From: CAZFER01 sp964517495
GTDB lineage: Bacteria; Hinthialibacterota; Hinthialibacteria; Hinthialibacterales; Hinthialibacteraceae
Reading direction: 5' to 3'
NCBI GenBank assembly: GCA_964517495.1
Contig: CAZFER010000021.1
Coordinates: forward strand, 17,818 to 81,817
Length of the DNA: 64,000 bases
The position numbers were made by a program, and so were the translations under genes. Below the pieces are notes generated by a model. It did not search any database and had not been told where the DNA came from. It saw nothing but the letters and a program-made list of their open reading frames with translations. Shown here piece after piece: positions 55,714 to 64,000 of the stretch. Each line of letters begins with the position of its first letter. Position 1 is the stretch's first letter.

Positions 55714-57607
55714 TATTTCCTATCTCTAGCCATTTTTCCCCTGGTGATATCCAATCATGAATTAATTGCCAGTGCTCTTCTTCCCAATTTAATACATCGC
55801 ATTTTAATATTGGTTGATCGTTGCTAAATTTATTAAGGCCCTCGTTTACAAGGTTTAACAAAATTTCCCCATCCAGATTACTTAAAGCTATATCCCCATC
55901 GAGTGTTTTCTCTGCAGCATCTGCTCTCCAGGAAAATGTTCCACCGTCAATTTTTACTTCAATCAAAATTTTTTGGTTTGGTTTCCATGTTAATTTATGA
56001 GATTTTTCATCTTCAAAACTAAAATCGAGTTGTTTATTAGGTGGCCATTTTGTTTTTATAGCAGGATTGTTGTCTAGAAAAATATCAAGCTTTAGATATT
56101 CAGGTTCATTTAAAGTACCTAAGTTTCTTAGTTCGATAAAAATTTCTTCTTTTCGTGATTCATTAACAAGCCGCATAGCTTGATTTGATGCATCTTCCAT
56201 ATCAGCACTATTTGATAAATTAGGATAGTTTTGAATGAATTGGAGTATAGCCTGAGATTTATTGGTTATCGCTTGAAAACTATTCGCTTTCATTGAATAA
56301 ATTTTCAGGGCATCTTTTTTGATTTGTTTTTGAATCTTTTGATCAGACCATTCTTCAAGACTTTTTGTATATGGGCTATTTGGATAATTTTTCATAAATG
56401 ATTCCATCAGAATTTGAAAATTATCAAATCCATTTTCGTAAGCTCTTTTAACTTGCAGAAAATCTTCTTCTTGAATTTTTGAATTCCAATTTATAATAGC
56501 GGTTAGAATATCCTGATTGCGATAAGAGCGATTTGTATGGCTCAATGCTTTTAAGCCGTTGAAAACATATTCATCATCTTTTCCAGAAAGGTTTGGATCA
56601 TCTAGCAATTCATCACTTCTTTCCAATAACTCATCAACACATGCATTATAACTTGATGAGGACAATTGGCGGGCTAAGCGCTCAGCTTCATTTATATTCT
56701 CTTGTTCAATGCCACGACGAACATATGTTTTCCATTGATTATACTTATTGTTGTCTTGTATCCGTAAATAGCCATACCAACTAGCCCCTAATACAAGTAA
56801 AATACCTGCAATGATGGCCATTACGTTATAAACAGGTTTCATTCTTTCACTTTTTATATCGCTTATGATCCAGTCGAATAGATGATCATATCCCCAAGGT
56901 TGAAGACTTTTTGCAGGTATTTTATCACCATTTTCATTTTGTTCTGTTTGGCCAACCGAACTTATACCAAAAACTTTTAAATTTGGATAATCTTTTTTCA
57001 ATCGATCGTAAAATGCTGGTGCAGCTTTATGCATATATTCATCGGCTTGTTTTGGATTGGAAATATCCGAAGAAATTTTATCCCCTTTCATAATCAAGAT
57101 GCCGATTTTTAATGGTATTTCGTTACCACGTTGAAGGAGTATCTGGTGAAGGGATTCGAGTAAACTATCAAGGCGTGATTTGTATAAATTTTTAAATTCT
57201 ATTGAATCATTTAGTGTGTTTGAATTAGATACTTCCACTTCGGGTTCTAAAGCCAATAACAGATAATCTGAATCTTTAATGGAATTATAAAGATCTTGAG
57301 AAATTTCCGTGCCTGCTGCAAATGCTTCACGAAAACGTTCCCCTGCATATTCAATGAAATTGATGTGAAGATCATTGCCTCGATATCGCAAATTTCCATC
57401 AAATTTATGAAAAGACGTGGTACCTACAGGCCATTTTTGTGAGTTTAATGTTGAGGTGAGATCGTAAATCATTTGTTTTGAATCACCTTTGCTACTTAGA
57501 TGAAAATCACTGAAACGGTCACCTTCACTTAAAATACCTAACCCAGCAAGAAAGCATGTTTTACCACTTTGTTCCGATCCTAATAGAGTAATGTTGTACG
57601 TTTTCAT
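55706..57607 (-). CDS. P-loop GTPase-like membrane protein (633 aa)
   Basis: The Walker A is LLGSEQSGKT (residues 8-17). NFIEYAGERF (83-92) sits where G3 (DxxG) of TRAFAC GTPases is expected, with Glu for Asp. LIMKGDKI (171-178) resembles G4 (NKxD). Residues 165-220 complete a Rossmann-like core. One membrane helix lies at 261-280. The remaining 350 residues are helical, with a last beta domain (LTWKPNQKILIEVK). This resembles the double-GTPase/GTPase-centred conflict systems in bacteria, but nucleotide preference cannot be read. It is the middle gene of a coupled operon. Confidence 0.8.
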   Translation of the reverse strand: MKTYNITLLGSEQSGKTCFLAGLGILSEGDRFSDFHLSSKGDSKQMIYDLTSTLNSQKWPVGTTSFHKFDGNLRYRGNDLHINFIEYAGERFREAFAAGTEISQDLYNSIKDSDYLLLALEPEVEVSNSNTLNDSIEFKNLYKSRLDSLLESLHQILLQRGNEIPLKIGILIMKGDKISSDISNPKQADEYMHKAAPAFYDRLKKDYPNLKVFGISSVGQTEQNENGDKIPAKSLQPWGYDHLFDWIISDIKSERMKPVYNVMAIIAGILLVLGASWYGYLRIQDNNKYNQWKTYVRRGIEQENINEAERLARQLSSSSYNACVDELLERSDELLDDPNLSGKDDEYVFNGLKALSHTNRSYRNQDILTAIINWNSKIQEEDFLQVKRAYENGFDNFQILMESFMKNYPNSPYTKSLEEWSDQKIQKQIKKDALKIYSMKANSFQAITNKSQAILQFIQNYPNLSNSADMEDASNQAMRLVNESRKEEIFIELRNLGTLNEPEYLKLDIFLDNNPAIKTKWPPNKQLDFSFEDEKSHKLTWKPNQKILIEVKIDGGTFSWRADAAEKTLDGDIALSNLDGEILLNLVNEGLNKFSNDQPILKCDVLNWEEEHWQLIHDWISPGEKWLEIGNND

Positions 57608-57637
57608 ACTGATTGATGACTCCGTAATAATTTTGGA

Positions 57638-59737
57638 TTATAATTGATTGACTTGTTTATGTTTTAATAATTTCCATGAAAAAAAGGACAATAATATGAG
57701 TAAAGCCACTATAAAAACATGAAAAAACCATGTTGATACATGATTTTTAATATTTTGTGGAATAAATTCTTTCGCCGCATTTGCGAATATCTCACCTATT
57801 CCTTGAATCACAGCATGAGCCATTTTCCCCATAAATTGACCGATTTGTTCAGGAGCTTTACCGAGAGCATCTGATCTCATGTAAATTTTAGTAAAAGCGA
57901 TCATACAGGCGGCGATACGTAATTTATTTAATGGTACATCATCAACTTTGAGGAGAATTTTGTCACTGTTTTTTATTAAACGTTGGAAAATATTTTTCTT
58001 TGATTGATTTTTTATTAATGATGTACCAATACTGCTTCTAACCGTTTTCCGCATTAGGTTCGATGAATTTTTTGCTTTCCTTGTGTGTGAAAGCCATGAT
58101 ATTCCATCTTTTATTTTATCAAGACTTCTATTCCCGAAAGATTTTGCTTTTCCAAAGGCAGTTTTAACTCCTGATACAGTTTTTTTAGTGGCTGATTTAA
58201 CTCCCGATTTAACTCCACTTGTGACGGCTTTTGATGTGCCTGCGGATACGCAAAATAATGCACTATCAGCAACATCAAAAGCAGCCCATCCTATTTCAGA
58301 CCAACTACATGGAACCCCTCTTTTTATATTCGATACGATTTTTATTATGGAGCCGCCAGGAATAGCTTCATACCAACCTTCATCGTCAATATATTTACCC
58401 TCTTGATCAAAATTTTTATTGATCCAGTCGGGATTGTTTTTCAGTCGTGGGAGTTGATCAGGATAACGTGCAACATAAGGTATTGCACGAAAACCAACTT
58501 CTGGATAAGTCAGCACTTCTTGAAATGTGTTATTATCACGATAGGTATAAAGGATATGGGCGGCAAGATCTCCGTATTTTACGAGTGATTTTGCAATGTG
58601 GGGCATAATAATCGAGTTCCCTTCATCATTGCGAATATCATAATGATCATATAGTTGAATAAAAAAGGCTGGATTATTTCCATAATCCTCCAGAACCTTA
58701 TCAGCTTGATCGGGTGCATCATCATAGAGTTGAAGAGCCAAGGGAGTGGATTTGGCATAATTCCAAACGTTTTGGTTTTCTCTATAAATTTCCGCCAAAC
58801 GAGCGGCACCATTTTCTGAGATTACACGGTTATATTCTTCATTATCAGTCATCGTTAATAAATAGTCAGGATTTGCAAACAAGACCTCAATAACTTCACC
58901 TGCTGGTAATCCATTTCGATTTATTGCAACTTGTACCGCTCCTCCATGAAGTTCAAGGACGTTGAAAACAAAGGCTAATTGTTCATTAAAATCACTGCGA
59001 ATTTTTGCAAAGATATTTTCATACTTTTGTGCGACAGCTAAAATATTCCTCATTCTTTCTTGAGCATCCAATGGATTTTCCAATTCAAGCACTTCTTCAC
59101 GCACAAAAGTTTCATTTAAGATGGCCAATAAAATTGGTTCTTCTAACCAAGTATGGTTAGAAGCGTAAAAATTCCACAATTCCGGCGCGTTCCGAGTGGA
59201 TTGCCAAACCAAAGGACCTGAAAAATGGCTAGAGACGACTTTCCAGTCACTTTTTGACTTCGATGCTTCATTTAAAGTGTTCAAGATATTTTTGCGAATT
59301 GTATCATCTTGATGAAATGCTATTGGTGGGTAAAAATTTTCGAGGAAGGAGGTCATAGCATGTTGATCGTCAACCAGATGTGTATTTAAAGCAAGTTGAA
59401 CTAATGGTAATTCTGAAGGGGTGGTTTTTTTTCTTAAATGTTCATTTAGTGATTCTATAGGAATTGAGTTTTGTATTGCTTCAGTGTCCAATTTTAATTT
59501 CGACGCGATAGCTGGAGCGCCGAATTTATCACGAAGATTCTCGATTTCTGCTGCATAGACGGGATTTGAATTTTTAAACTCATCAACCAATCTATCCGCC
59601 TCTTCCTGAGTAGTATTTTCCATAATATGCACACTGGTATCAAATCCATAAAATCCATATCCTAACGCCGATAGAATTAAAAAGCAGGGAAAAAGGATAT
59701 GCCATGGTAATTTCTTAAAAGACTTCATGGTTGTCAT
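57638..59737 (-). CDS. Membrane protein, first gene of GTPase operon (699 aa)
   Basis: There is a membrane helix near residues 11-30 (no cleavage site, so likely an anchor) and another near 668-690 close to the C-terminus. The long middle part is helical (HEAT-like by eye). A basic, Ser/Thr/Lys/Gly-rich stretch follows, with SGVKSGVKSATKKTVSGVK at about 510-530. A hydrophobic segment AACMIAF lies near 610. It is followed by the GTPase-like gene after 30 bp. I do not recognise the family. As one of two membrane partners of the GTPase it could be a membrane-acting effector; that is inference. Confidence 0.7.
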   Translation of the reverse strand: MTTMKSFKKLPWHILFPCFLILSALGYGFYGFDTSVHIMENTTQEEADRLVDEFKNSNPVYAAEIENLRDKFGAPAIASKLKLDTEAIQNSIPIESLNEHLRKKTTPSELPLVQLALNTHLVDDQHAMTSFLENFYPPIAFHQDDTIRKNILNTLNEASKSKSDWKVVSSHFSGPLVWQSTRNAPELWNFYASNHTWLEEPILLAILNETFVREEVLELENPLDAQERMRNILAVAQKYENIFAKIRSDFNEQLAFVFNVLELHGGAVQVAINRNGLPAGEVIEVLFANPDYLLTMTDNEEYNRVISENGAARLAEIYRENQNVWNYAKSTPLALQLYDDAPDQADKVLEDYGNNPAFFIQLYDHYDIRNDEGNSIIMPHIAKSLVKYGDLAAHILYTYRDNNTFQEVLTYPEVGFRAIPYVARYPDQLPRLKNNPDWINKNFDQEGKYIDDEGWYEAIPGGSIIKIVSNIKRGVPCSWSEIGWAAFDVADSALFCVSAGTSKAVTSGVKSGVKSATKKTVSGVKTAFGKAKSFGNRSLDKIKDGISWLSHTRKAKNSSNLMRKTVRSSIGTSLIKNQSKKNIFQRLIKNSDKILLKVDDVPLNKLRIAACMIAFTKIYMRSDALGKAPEQIGQFMGKMAHAVIQGIGEIFANAAKEFIPQNIKNHVSTWFFHVFIVALLILLSFFSWKLLKHKQVNQL

Positions 59738-60199
59738 TTTTATTGAACCTCTACGAAAGTTTATTACTGAATACTATAATCAAGAGACTTTTACAGTATA
59801 GAGAATAGAAACTATTTATCAAACTGATTACAAATTATATGAGTATATTTACTAAAATGTCAATATCTCAACGAATAGGATAAGGTATCATTTTGTAAAT
59901 TTGATAATTATCACAATCTCGCGCTTAATGCAACCCTTGACAGATGTATTTAGAAAAAAAATCTCTCCACTTTATTGTCTACCAATTTAATTTTCTCCTA
60001 TGATTTCCAGATTTGTTTAGGACTATTGTTCACAGTATGTCAGGTGTTAAGTATAATTACAAACGATTTCTAGAAAAAAATAATATTTCAACATTAGTAT
60101 ATCAGGATTCAAGGGCTGACTCCTTCGTCGACTTGCCCTTGTCAACTGGGGAGGGTTAATTTCAATGACAAACACAACCCCTTATATTAATGTTCATAA
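59738..60199. other. AT-rich spacer and breakpoint
   Basis: About 460 bp, very AT-rich, with the promoter of the GTPase operon presumably near 59740-59850. No CRISPR repeats, no RNA gene. At about 60200 the composition switches abruptly to GC-rich coding sequence, marking a recombination junction. Confidence 0.6.
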
Positions 60200-60637
60200 T
60201 TCCAGGATGCCCGAGCACAGGCGCAGAAGCGGCTTGATGAATTGAAAGAGGCCATCGGCAAAAGCCAAAAGAAGATAGAGGAACTCAGCAAACCAAGTGA
60301 AGAGATCATGGAGTATCTCGAAAAACGCGCCAATGAGGTCTTTGATCGCTACAGCATGGTGGAGGGGTGCTTGCCGCTGCGGCTGGAGCCGATAGAGGAG
60401 GGGGAGAAACGCAGTTATCATGTTGTTTTGGGGGATGGGCGCAAGTTGGTGCATCTGTCCAGCGGTCAAAAGGCGCAGGCGGCGCTTGCCATGCTGGTTG
60501 GGCAAAACCATTTGAGGAAGGGGCCGCCTTCTTTGGCCGCAAACAATCGGTTCCCGTTCGGACCGCCGCATGAGGCCGCTATGGGATTCGGACATATCGT
60601 TGTGGGAAATGCACCCGCATTAAACGGAGGTAAATAA
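60200..60637 (+). pseudogene. Chimeric fragment: SMC/Rad50-like ATPase end fused to Cmr3-like C-terminus
   Basis: The frame opens right after TAA 60197 with coiled-coil sequence (ARAQAQKRLDELKEAIGK, IEELSKPSEEIMEYLEKRA). It then has the ABC-type signature VHLSSGQKAQAALAMLVGQN of SMC/Rad50-like ATPases. The N-terminal Walker A is missing and the Walker B that should follow is absent. The last residues, EAAMGFGHIVVG, resemble the C-terminal glycine strand of Cmr3-type RAMP proteins, in the position where cmr3 would stand. The stop overlaps the cmr4 ATG by one base. Interpreted as a deletion fusion; the Cmr3 part is tentative. Confidence 0.5.
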
Positions 60638-61638
60638 TGAAAGGTATCTGGACGCATCACGCCTTATTGGGTCTATACAACATCTCAGCGCTTCATTATG
60701 GCATAGGCCAGACCACGGGAGGAGTCGATTTGCCCATCGCGCGAGATGTGATGACGGAAATCCCCATTCTTCCAGCCACCGGCATCAAGGGAGTCTTACG
60801 TGATTATGCGGGAAAAACCCTGGGCGAGGATAAATTGAAAAAACTCTTTGGCGCCGATATCGGAGAGGAGCGCAAAAACGGCGGCAATGCGGAGGCTGGC
60901 TTGTTGAGCTTCACTGAGGGACGATTGATCGCCTGGCCGGCTCGTTCGCTCAATCGTCCATTCCTGCATGTCTCCTGTCCACTGATTCTGGAGCGCCTCC
61001 GCCGGGATCTCCGTGCGGCTGGTGCAGAGACATTGCTTACGTTACCCGAACTTGAAACACCAAATGGCGCGCAGGTAATCGTCACGGATAAGACGCTCAG
61101 CGAGAAAACACTTGTCCTCGATAATCTGGTTTACCATGACAACGAAATTCGTTATGTATCTGAAGCGGCCAGTGTTGCGAAAACGCTCGCCTCGCTCATC
61201 CCAGAAGCCGAAAGTGGCACCCGGCGGCAGTTTGAATCCGGCTTCGTCATCATTCCGGATGCTGATTTCACCGCCCTGATGAGAACGGGCGTGCCGGTGC
61301 ATGCGCGAATTAAACTCACCGAGGGAAAAACAACTGACAAATGGTTTAATCCAGAAACAAACAAAGTGGAAAGTGGCAACCTCTGGTATGAGGAATACCT
61401 TCCTTCCGACTGCCTGTTTCTTTCAATGATTGGCGAACGCCGGAATCGCCACTCCAACGGGGACGCAAGCAAGTCGAAGAAGGAGAATGTAGGTTTGGCC
61501 GATCTTGTCGCGGCAGGCGAGGCGTTTCAAGTGGCACAACTGGGGGGCAATGAGTCGGTTGGCTATGGTCTGAGCCTGCTTACCTTACTGGCAGAAAAAA
61601 ATGACAAAAATATGGAGACGCGTCATGAATCAGACTGA
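60637..61638 (+). CDS. cmr4: Type III-B CRISPR RAMP protein Cmr4 (333 aa)
   Basis: GGAGG lies six nt before ATG 60637. Family features: ALHYGIGQTTGGVDLPIARD and IPILPATGIKGVLRDYA (N-terminal RAMP motif with the catalytic-loop Asp of the PIARD segment), and QLGGNESVGYGLSLL, the C-terminal glycine loop. Cmr4 forms the backbone of the Cmr complex and cuts target RNA at 6-nt steps. It is coupled to cmr5 by a 14-bp overlap. Cmr1, Cmr2 (Cas10) and an intact Cmr3 are not seen in the window. Confidence 0.92.
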   Translation: MKGIWTHHALLGLYNISALHYGIGQTTGGVDLPIARDVMTEIPILPATGIKGVLRDYAGKTLGEDKLKKLFGADIGEERKNGGNAEAGLLSFTEGRLIAWPARSLNRPFLHVSCPLILERLRRDLRAAGAETLLTLPELETPNGAQVIVTDKTLSEKTLVLDNLVYHDNEIRYVSEAASVAKTLASLIPEAESGTRRQFESGFVIIPDADFTALMRTGVPVHARIKLTEGKTTDKWFNPETNKVESGNLWYEEYLPSDCLFLSMIGERRNRHSNGDASKSKKENVGLADLVAAGEAFQVAQLGGNESVGYGLSLLTLLAEKNDKNMETRHESD

Positions 61639-62035
61639 GGAAACCCGGGATATGGCAATTGTTAGAGCGCGTAACGGCTTCAATGCCGTACGTGAATGGA
61701 ACCAGCAATGGCGTAAAGACGCGGCGCGACGTGTCAAAGGGTTGCCCGTTGCCATTCGCGCTCAAGGGCTTATGGTCGTGATAGCGACACTGATGCGTGA
61801 GAATACCCCAGCTTCACGGTGCATCGCTGATCGCCTCGCTCAATGGTTACTCAAAAAGGCCCCGCATCGTTCGCTGCATTTATCGGAAGATAAAGAACCA
61901 TCGGGACTTCAACTTCTAGATGTTTGCATGAAAGCTTCGCGCGCCGATTACCTGGCGGCAGAGATGGAAGCGATCATTTTTTCCGATCAGGTAAAACTCT
62001 ATTCCGATGCCTTGCATGCAGCGGAAGGGTGGTAA
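61625..62035 (+). CDS. cmr5: Type III-B CRISPR small subunit Cmr5 (136 aa)
   Basis: The start is ATG 61625 with GGAG seven nt upstream, inside the end of cmr4. All-helical, with family patterns RDMAIVRARNGFNAV, GLPVAIRAQGLMVVIATLM and a C-terminal YLAAEMEAIIFSDQVKLY. Cmr5 lines the target RNA groove of the complex and has no catalytic role. Two bases separate its stop from the cmr6 start. Confidence 0.9.
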   Translation: MNQTEETRDMAIVRARNGFNAVREWNQQWRKDAARRVKGLPVAIRAQGLMVVIATLMRENTPASRCIADRLAQWLLKKAPHRSLHLSEDKEPSGLQLLDVCMKASRADYLAAEMEAIIFSDQVKLYSDALHAAEGW

Positions 62036-62037
62036 AG

Positions 62038-62871
62038 ATGAGCAAACCTTCATCACTTGTTTATAATGGATTAGCCGAAGAAGTGAACGATCTCGCCGAG
62101 CAGGGACAATGCAATTCCGGTCTTATTTGGGATCGATATCTCCCGCTCTGGAATGGCAGTGAACGGGAAAAAAATATCTACGTCTCTCTTTCACATTTCG
62201 TGAACCGATTCAATGAACAGAAGGAACACCAAGAACACATTCTTACTGAGCGGCAGCAGCGATACAAGCGTATTCTTGCTCAACTTGCCCTGAGCCGAAA
62301 ACGGGCTCCGATATTTTCTGAGGCGCGATTGATGTGGCGTTTCGCAACCGGACTTGGCAACGATCATCCAACGGAGAATGGCTTTTCTTTTGAACATACA
62401 ACGGGATTGCCCGTCATCGCGGGAACAATGCTCAAAGGTCTGTGTCGTGCTGCCGCGCCTTCTTTTGGCTGGGAAAATAAGGAAATTGAGAGACTGTTCG
62501 GTCCTTCTGAAATTCTGTCAGGTATGGAAGCATGGCAGGGGTGTCTATTTTTCTTTGATGCTTTTCCATTGGAATGGCCAACTCTTACTGTCGATATCGC
62601 TAACTGTCATCATCAAAATTACAATGGAGAGACTGACTCCACTGAACAATCTAATAGATCCAAGGCCAGTCCCCGGGAGACTGATGATACCAATCCCGTA
62701 TACTTTATCTCCCTAGCAAGAAATACTAATTTCCTTTTTCCTCTGCTTGTCCCAAACGAAGAAAAGGAGCAAATTGAGAAATTGCTAAAGAACGCACTCT
62801 ATTTTTTTGGCGTCGGCGCAAAAACGGCCGTTGGTTATGGGAGATTTAGTCATATAATGGAGGGTTCGTGA
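62038..62871 (+). CDS. cmr6: Type III-B CRISPR RAMP protein Cmr6 (277 aa)
   Basis: The start is ATG 62038. The motifs FATGLGNDHPTENGFSFEHT, GLPVIAGTMLKGLCRAAA and FFGVGAKTAVGYGRF are those of Cmr6, which caps the 3' crRNA end of the backbone. A Ser/Thr/Asn-rich loop near residues 200-225 is variable. A GTG at 62868 overlaps its stop (GTGA), where a coupled downstream gene once began. Confidence 0.92.
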   Translation: MSKPSSLVYNGLAEEVNDLAEQGQCNSGLIWDRYLPLWNGSEREKNIYVSLSHFVNRFNEQKEHQEHILTERQQRYKRILAQLALSRKRAPIFSEARLMWRFATGLGNDHPTENGFSFEHTTGLPVIAGTMLKGLCRAAAPSFGWENKEIERLFGPSEILSGMEAWQGCLFFFDAFPLEWPTLTVDIANCHHQNYNGETDSTEQSNRSKASPRETDDTNPVYFISLARNTNFLFPLLVPNEEKEQIEKLLKNALYFFGVGAKTAVGYGRFSHIMEGS

Positions 62872-62933
62872 ATTCTTGTGTAGTTCCTGTATACAATTTG
62901 ACGCTCCCTCTGCCTGTTTTAGGGTCACTATAA
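62868..62933 (+). pseudogene. 21-codon remnant coupled to cmr6
   Basis: GTG 62868 overlaps the cmr6 stop; the frame reads NSCVVPVYNLTLPLPVLGSL and stops at TAA 62931. A PVYxLTL start is usual for RAMP-type proteins, so this may be the start of a lost further RAMP gene. Evidence is thin. Confidence 0.3.
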
Positions 62934-63250
62934 CAAAACTATTTACCGTATTGGAAATATGCCCGGCATCCCTGGACTACGCTTTGCCCGTGGCTGACTG
63001 GAATCTTAAACCGAAGTTCCTGCTGCCTGGAAACACAGGTTGTGGAAAACCAGTCGGTTAGATTGGTTTGGCAAGTGAATTACTGGGTACACCTCTATTA
63101 AAGGCGAACGCCAAGCAAATCCAGAGCGCGTTGCTGGAGAGGATTGGGCAGGATGGTTTTATTAAACACCGATTTTCACGAGGCTCCCAACCATCAGAAT
63201 TAGACCAAGATTTTGGTCCGCTTGAGTAAGATTTCACGACGTATACGTAA
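62934..63250. other. Decayed sequence between cmr6 and the IS remnant
   Basis: About 315 bp with short open stretches in changing frames (for example 55 codons ending at 63229, containing LLKANAKQIQSALLERIGQDG). No family recognised. It reads as degraded coding DNA rather than a regulatory region. Confidence 0.45.
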
Positions 63251-63375
63251 TCTTTAAAGGACGTTGCGGATTTCGCTCAAATCGGCAGTCTGAACACTAA
63301 AGCCAAATTGACCTTAAAAAAAGCCTACGGTTATAAATCGTTTAATACGCTGGAAGTGGCGTTATATCATACAAT
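63251..63375 (+). mobile_element. ISL3-like transposase C-terminal remnant
   Basis: The frame SLKDVADFAQIGSLNTKAKL and then TLKKAYGYKSFNTLEVALYHT resembles the end of DDE transposases of the ISL3 type (NNKAK ... YGF...ALYH). It lacks the DDE core and the rest of the element. After ALYHT the same frame runs into unrelated beta-helix sequence. Confidence 0.6.
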
Positions 63376-63949
63376 ATTTGAGAATGGGTACAACGTATTT
63401 CACAACACCTTCTGGGTAAAAACAGGTGGTTTGGCGAGTTTGGCGACTGAGCAAACATCGCTGGAAGCCCAGCATTCAGTATGGTATCTAAACAATCTGC
63501 TGATTTTTGAAAACGATTTTAATTTCCGTTACGAGGAGGGATTCCCCGAGCGCCAGATGGCCCATAATTTTGTTGTGACAAGAAATGAAGAAAATGTAAC
63601 GCCTCTATTTCTCAAAAACGGCGGTAAGCATCTTCGGTCGATGGAGGAAATCAAGTTAAAGACAAAGGATATGGGAATAAGCCCGGATGATGGAGATAGG
63701 GCCAATGATCGAATCGATTTTTCCCTTACCAAGCAAAGCCCCTGTGTGAACACCGGGAAAGTACTACCGGAATCATGGCCGAATGACGGTCGAAATTATA
63801 CAGGCAAGTCTCCCGATATTGGCGCTATCGAATATGGAGTGGCCGTAGACTCTTACGGTGTGCCCTACGACTCAAACTGGCCCCGCCCCCGGAAAACCGT
63901 TTACGATGAAACGCCGCCTGATGGCTTTCGCGATGTGAACGGTTGGTGA
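63376..63949 (+). pseudogene. C-terminal end of a secreted beta-helix protein
   Basis: The sequence YNVFHNTFWVK, WYLNNLLIFENDF, the segment SPCVNTGKVLPESWPND and the end KSPDIGAIEYG are the last turns and closing motif of right-handed parallel beta-helix (polysaccharide-lyase-like) proteins. The N-terminal part and signal peptide are missing, replaced by the IS tail in frame. Stop at 63949; another 51 bases to the window edge hold nothing recognisable. Confidence 0.65.
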
Positions 63950-64000
63950 TTTTGGGGACATTATGATGACAGCGATGACTTTGTTAATATAAAGTGGTAT

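Noticed and set aside
59738..60200. Possible CRISPR array or leader next to cmr genes
   Set aside because: No direct repeats with regular spacing are present; the stretch is plain AT-rich DNA.
60306..60660. Several overlapping frames on both strands
   Set aside because: GC-rich shadows of the ATPase/Cmr3 chimera; only the frame with coiled coil and LSSGQ signature makes protein sense.

Overview
The window comes from a Gram-negative, environmental, probably uncultured heterotroph. It holds many secreted proteins with Sec or Tat leaders, a Tat-exported sulfatase, a Tat-exported Gfo/Idh-type protein, a single-gene pseudopilin, FG-GAP/UnbV and beta-helix proteins, and FapA. That mix is typical of PVC/FCB-like candidate phyla (Hinthialibacterota, Sumerlaeota or Planctomycetes style). 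The exact phylum is a guess; the sequence alone does not settle it.

Layout. (1) 1-15.2 kb, minus strand: three co-directional genes for leaderless proteins. They are a 229-aa two-repeat protein, a 1211-aa protein and a giant frame of 3576 codons that is still open at the left edge and carries LysM-like repeats. I do not recognise the system. (2) 15.2-30.6 kb: an intergenic inverted-repeat element; a secreted Pro/Thr-linker protein with a beta-helix partner; a large secreted toroid/Ig-like candidate; divergent from it, two paralogous Asp-rich secreted proteins followed by a Tat-exported DegT-type PLP protein; a HicB fragment; a lipoprotein; and a secreted protein ending in WELF. (3) 31-43.8 kb: pseudopilin, Gfo/Idh protein, tRNA-Arg(CCG), HNH nuclease, GNAT, adenosine-deaminase-like protein, TPR/FG-GAP/UnbV protein, FapA, nadC and a small membrane protein. 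(4) 43.8-48.2 kb: a plastic patch with a broken nucleotidyltransferase, an orphan HicB, a toxin-antitoxin pair, and a 702-bp near-identical direct duplication of the 3' end of a histidine kinase plus a TPR gene. (5) 48.2-54.2 kb: PMT-type glycosyltransferase, inositol-monophosphatase-family protein, a secreted duplicated-domain protein ending in WELY, and a sulfatase. (6) 54.5-59.7 kb: an AT-rich three-gene operon with a P-loop GTPase-like membrane protein and two further membrane proteins, the best candidate here for an uncharacterised conflict or stress system. (7) 60.2-64 kb: a more GC-rich, rearranged patch with a chimeric ATPase/Cmr3-like fragment, cmr4-cmr5-cmr6 of a type III-B CRISPR effector, decayed DNA, an ISL3-like transposase tail and the end of a beta-helix protein. 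There is no Cas10 and no CRISPR array in view.

The genes do not form one pathway. Regions 2, 3 and 5 suggest a life based on extracellular polymers, probably including sulfated ones. Regions 1, 6 and 7 look like accessory or defence/interaction modules. Short dispersed palindromes (three repeat families) punctuate the intergenic spaces.
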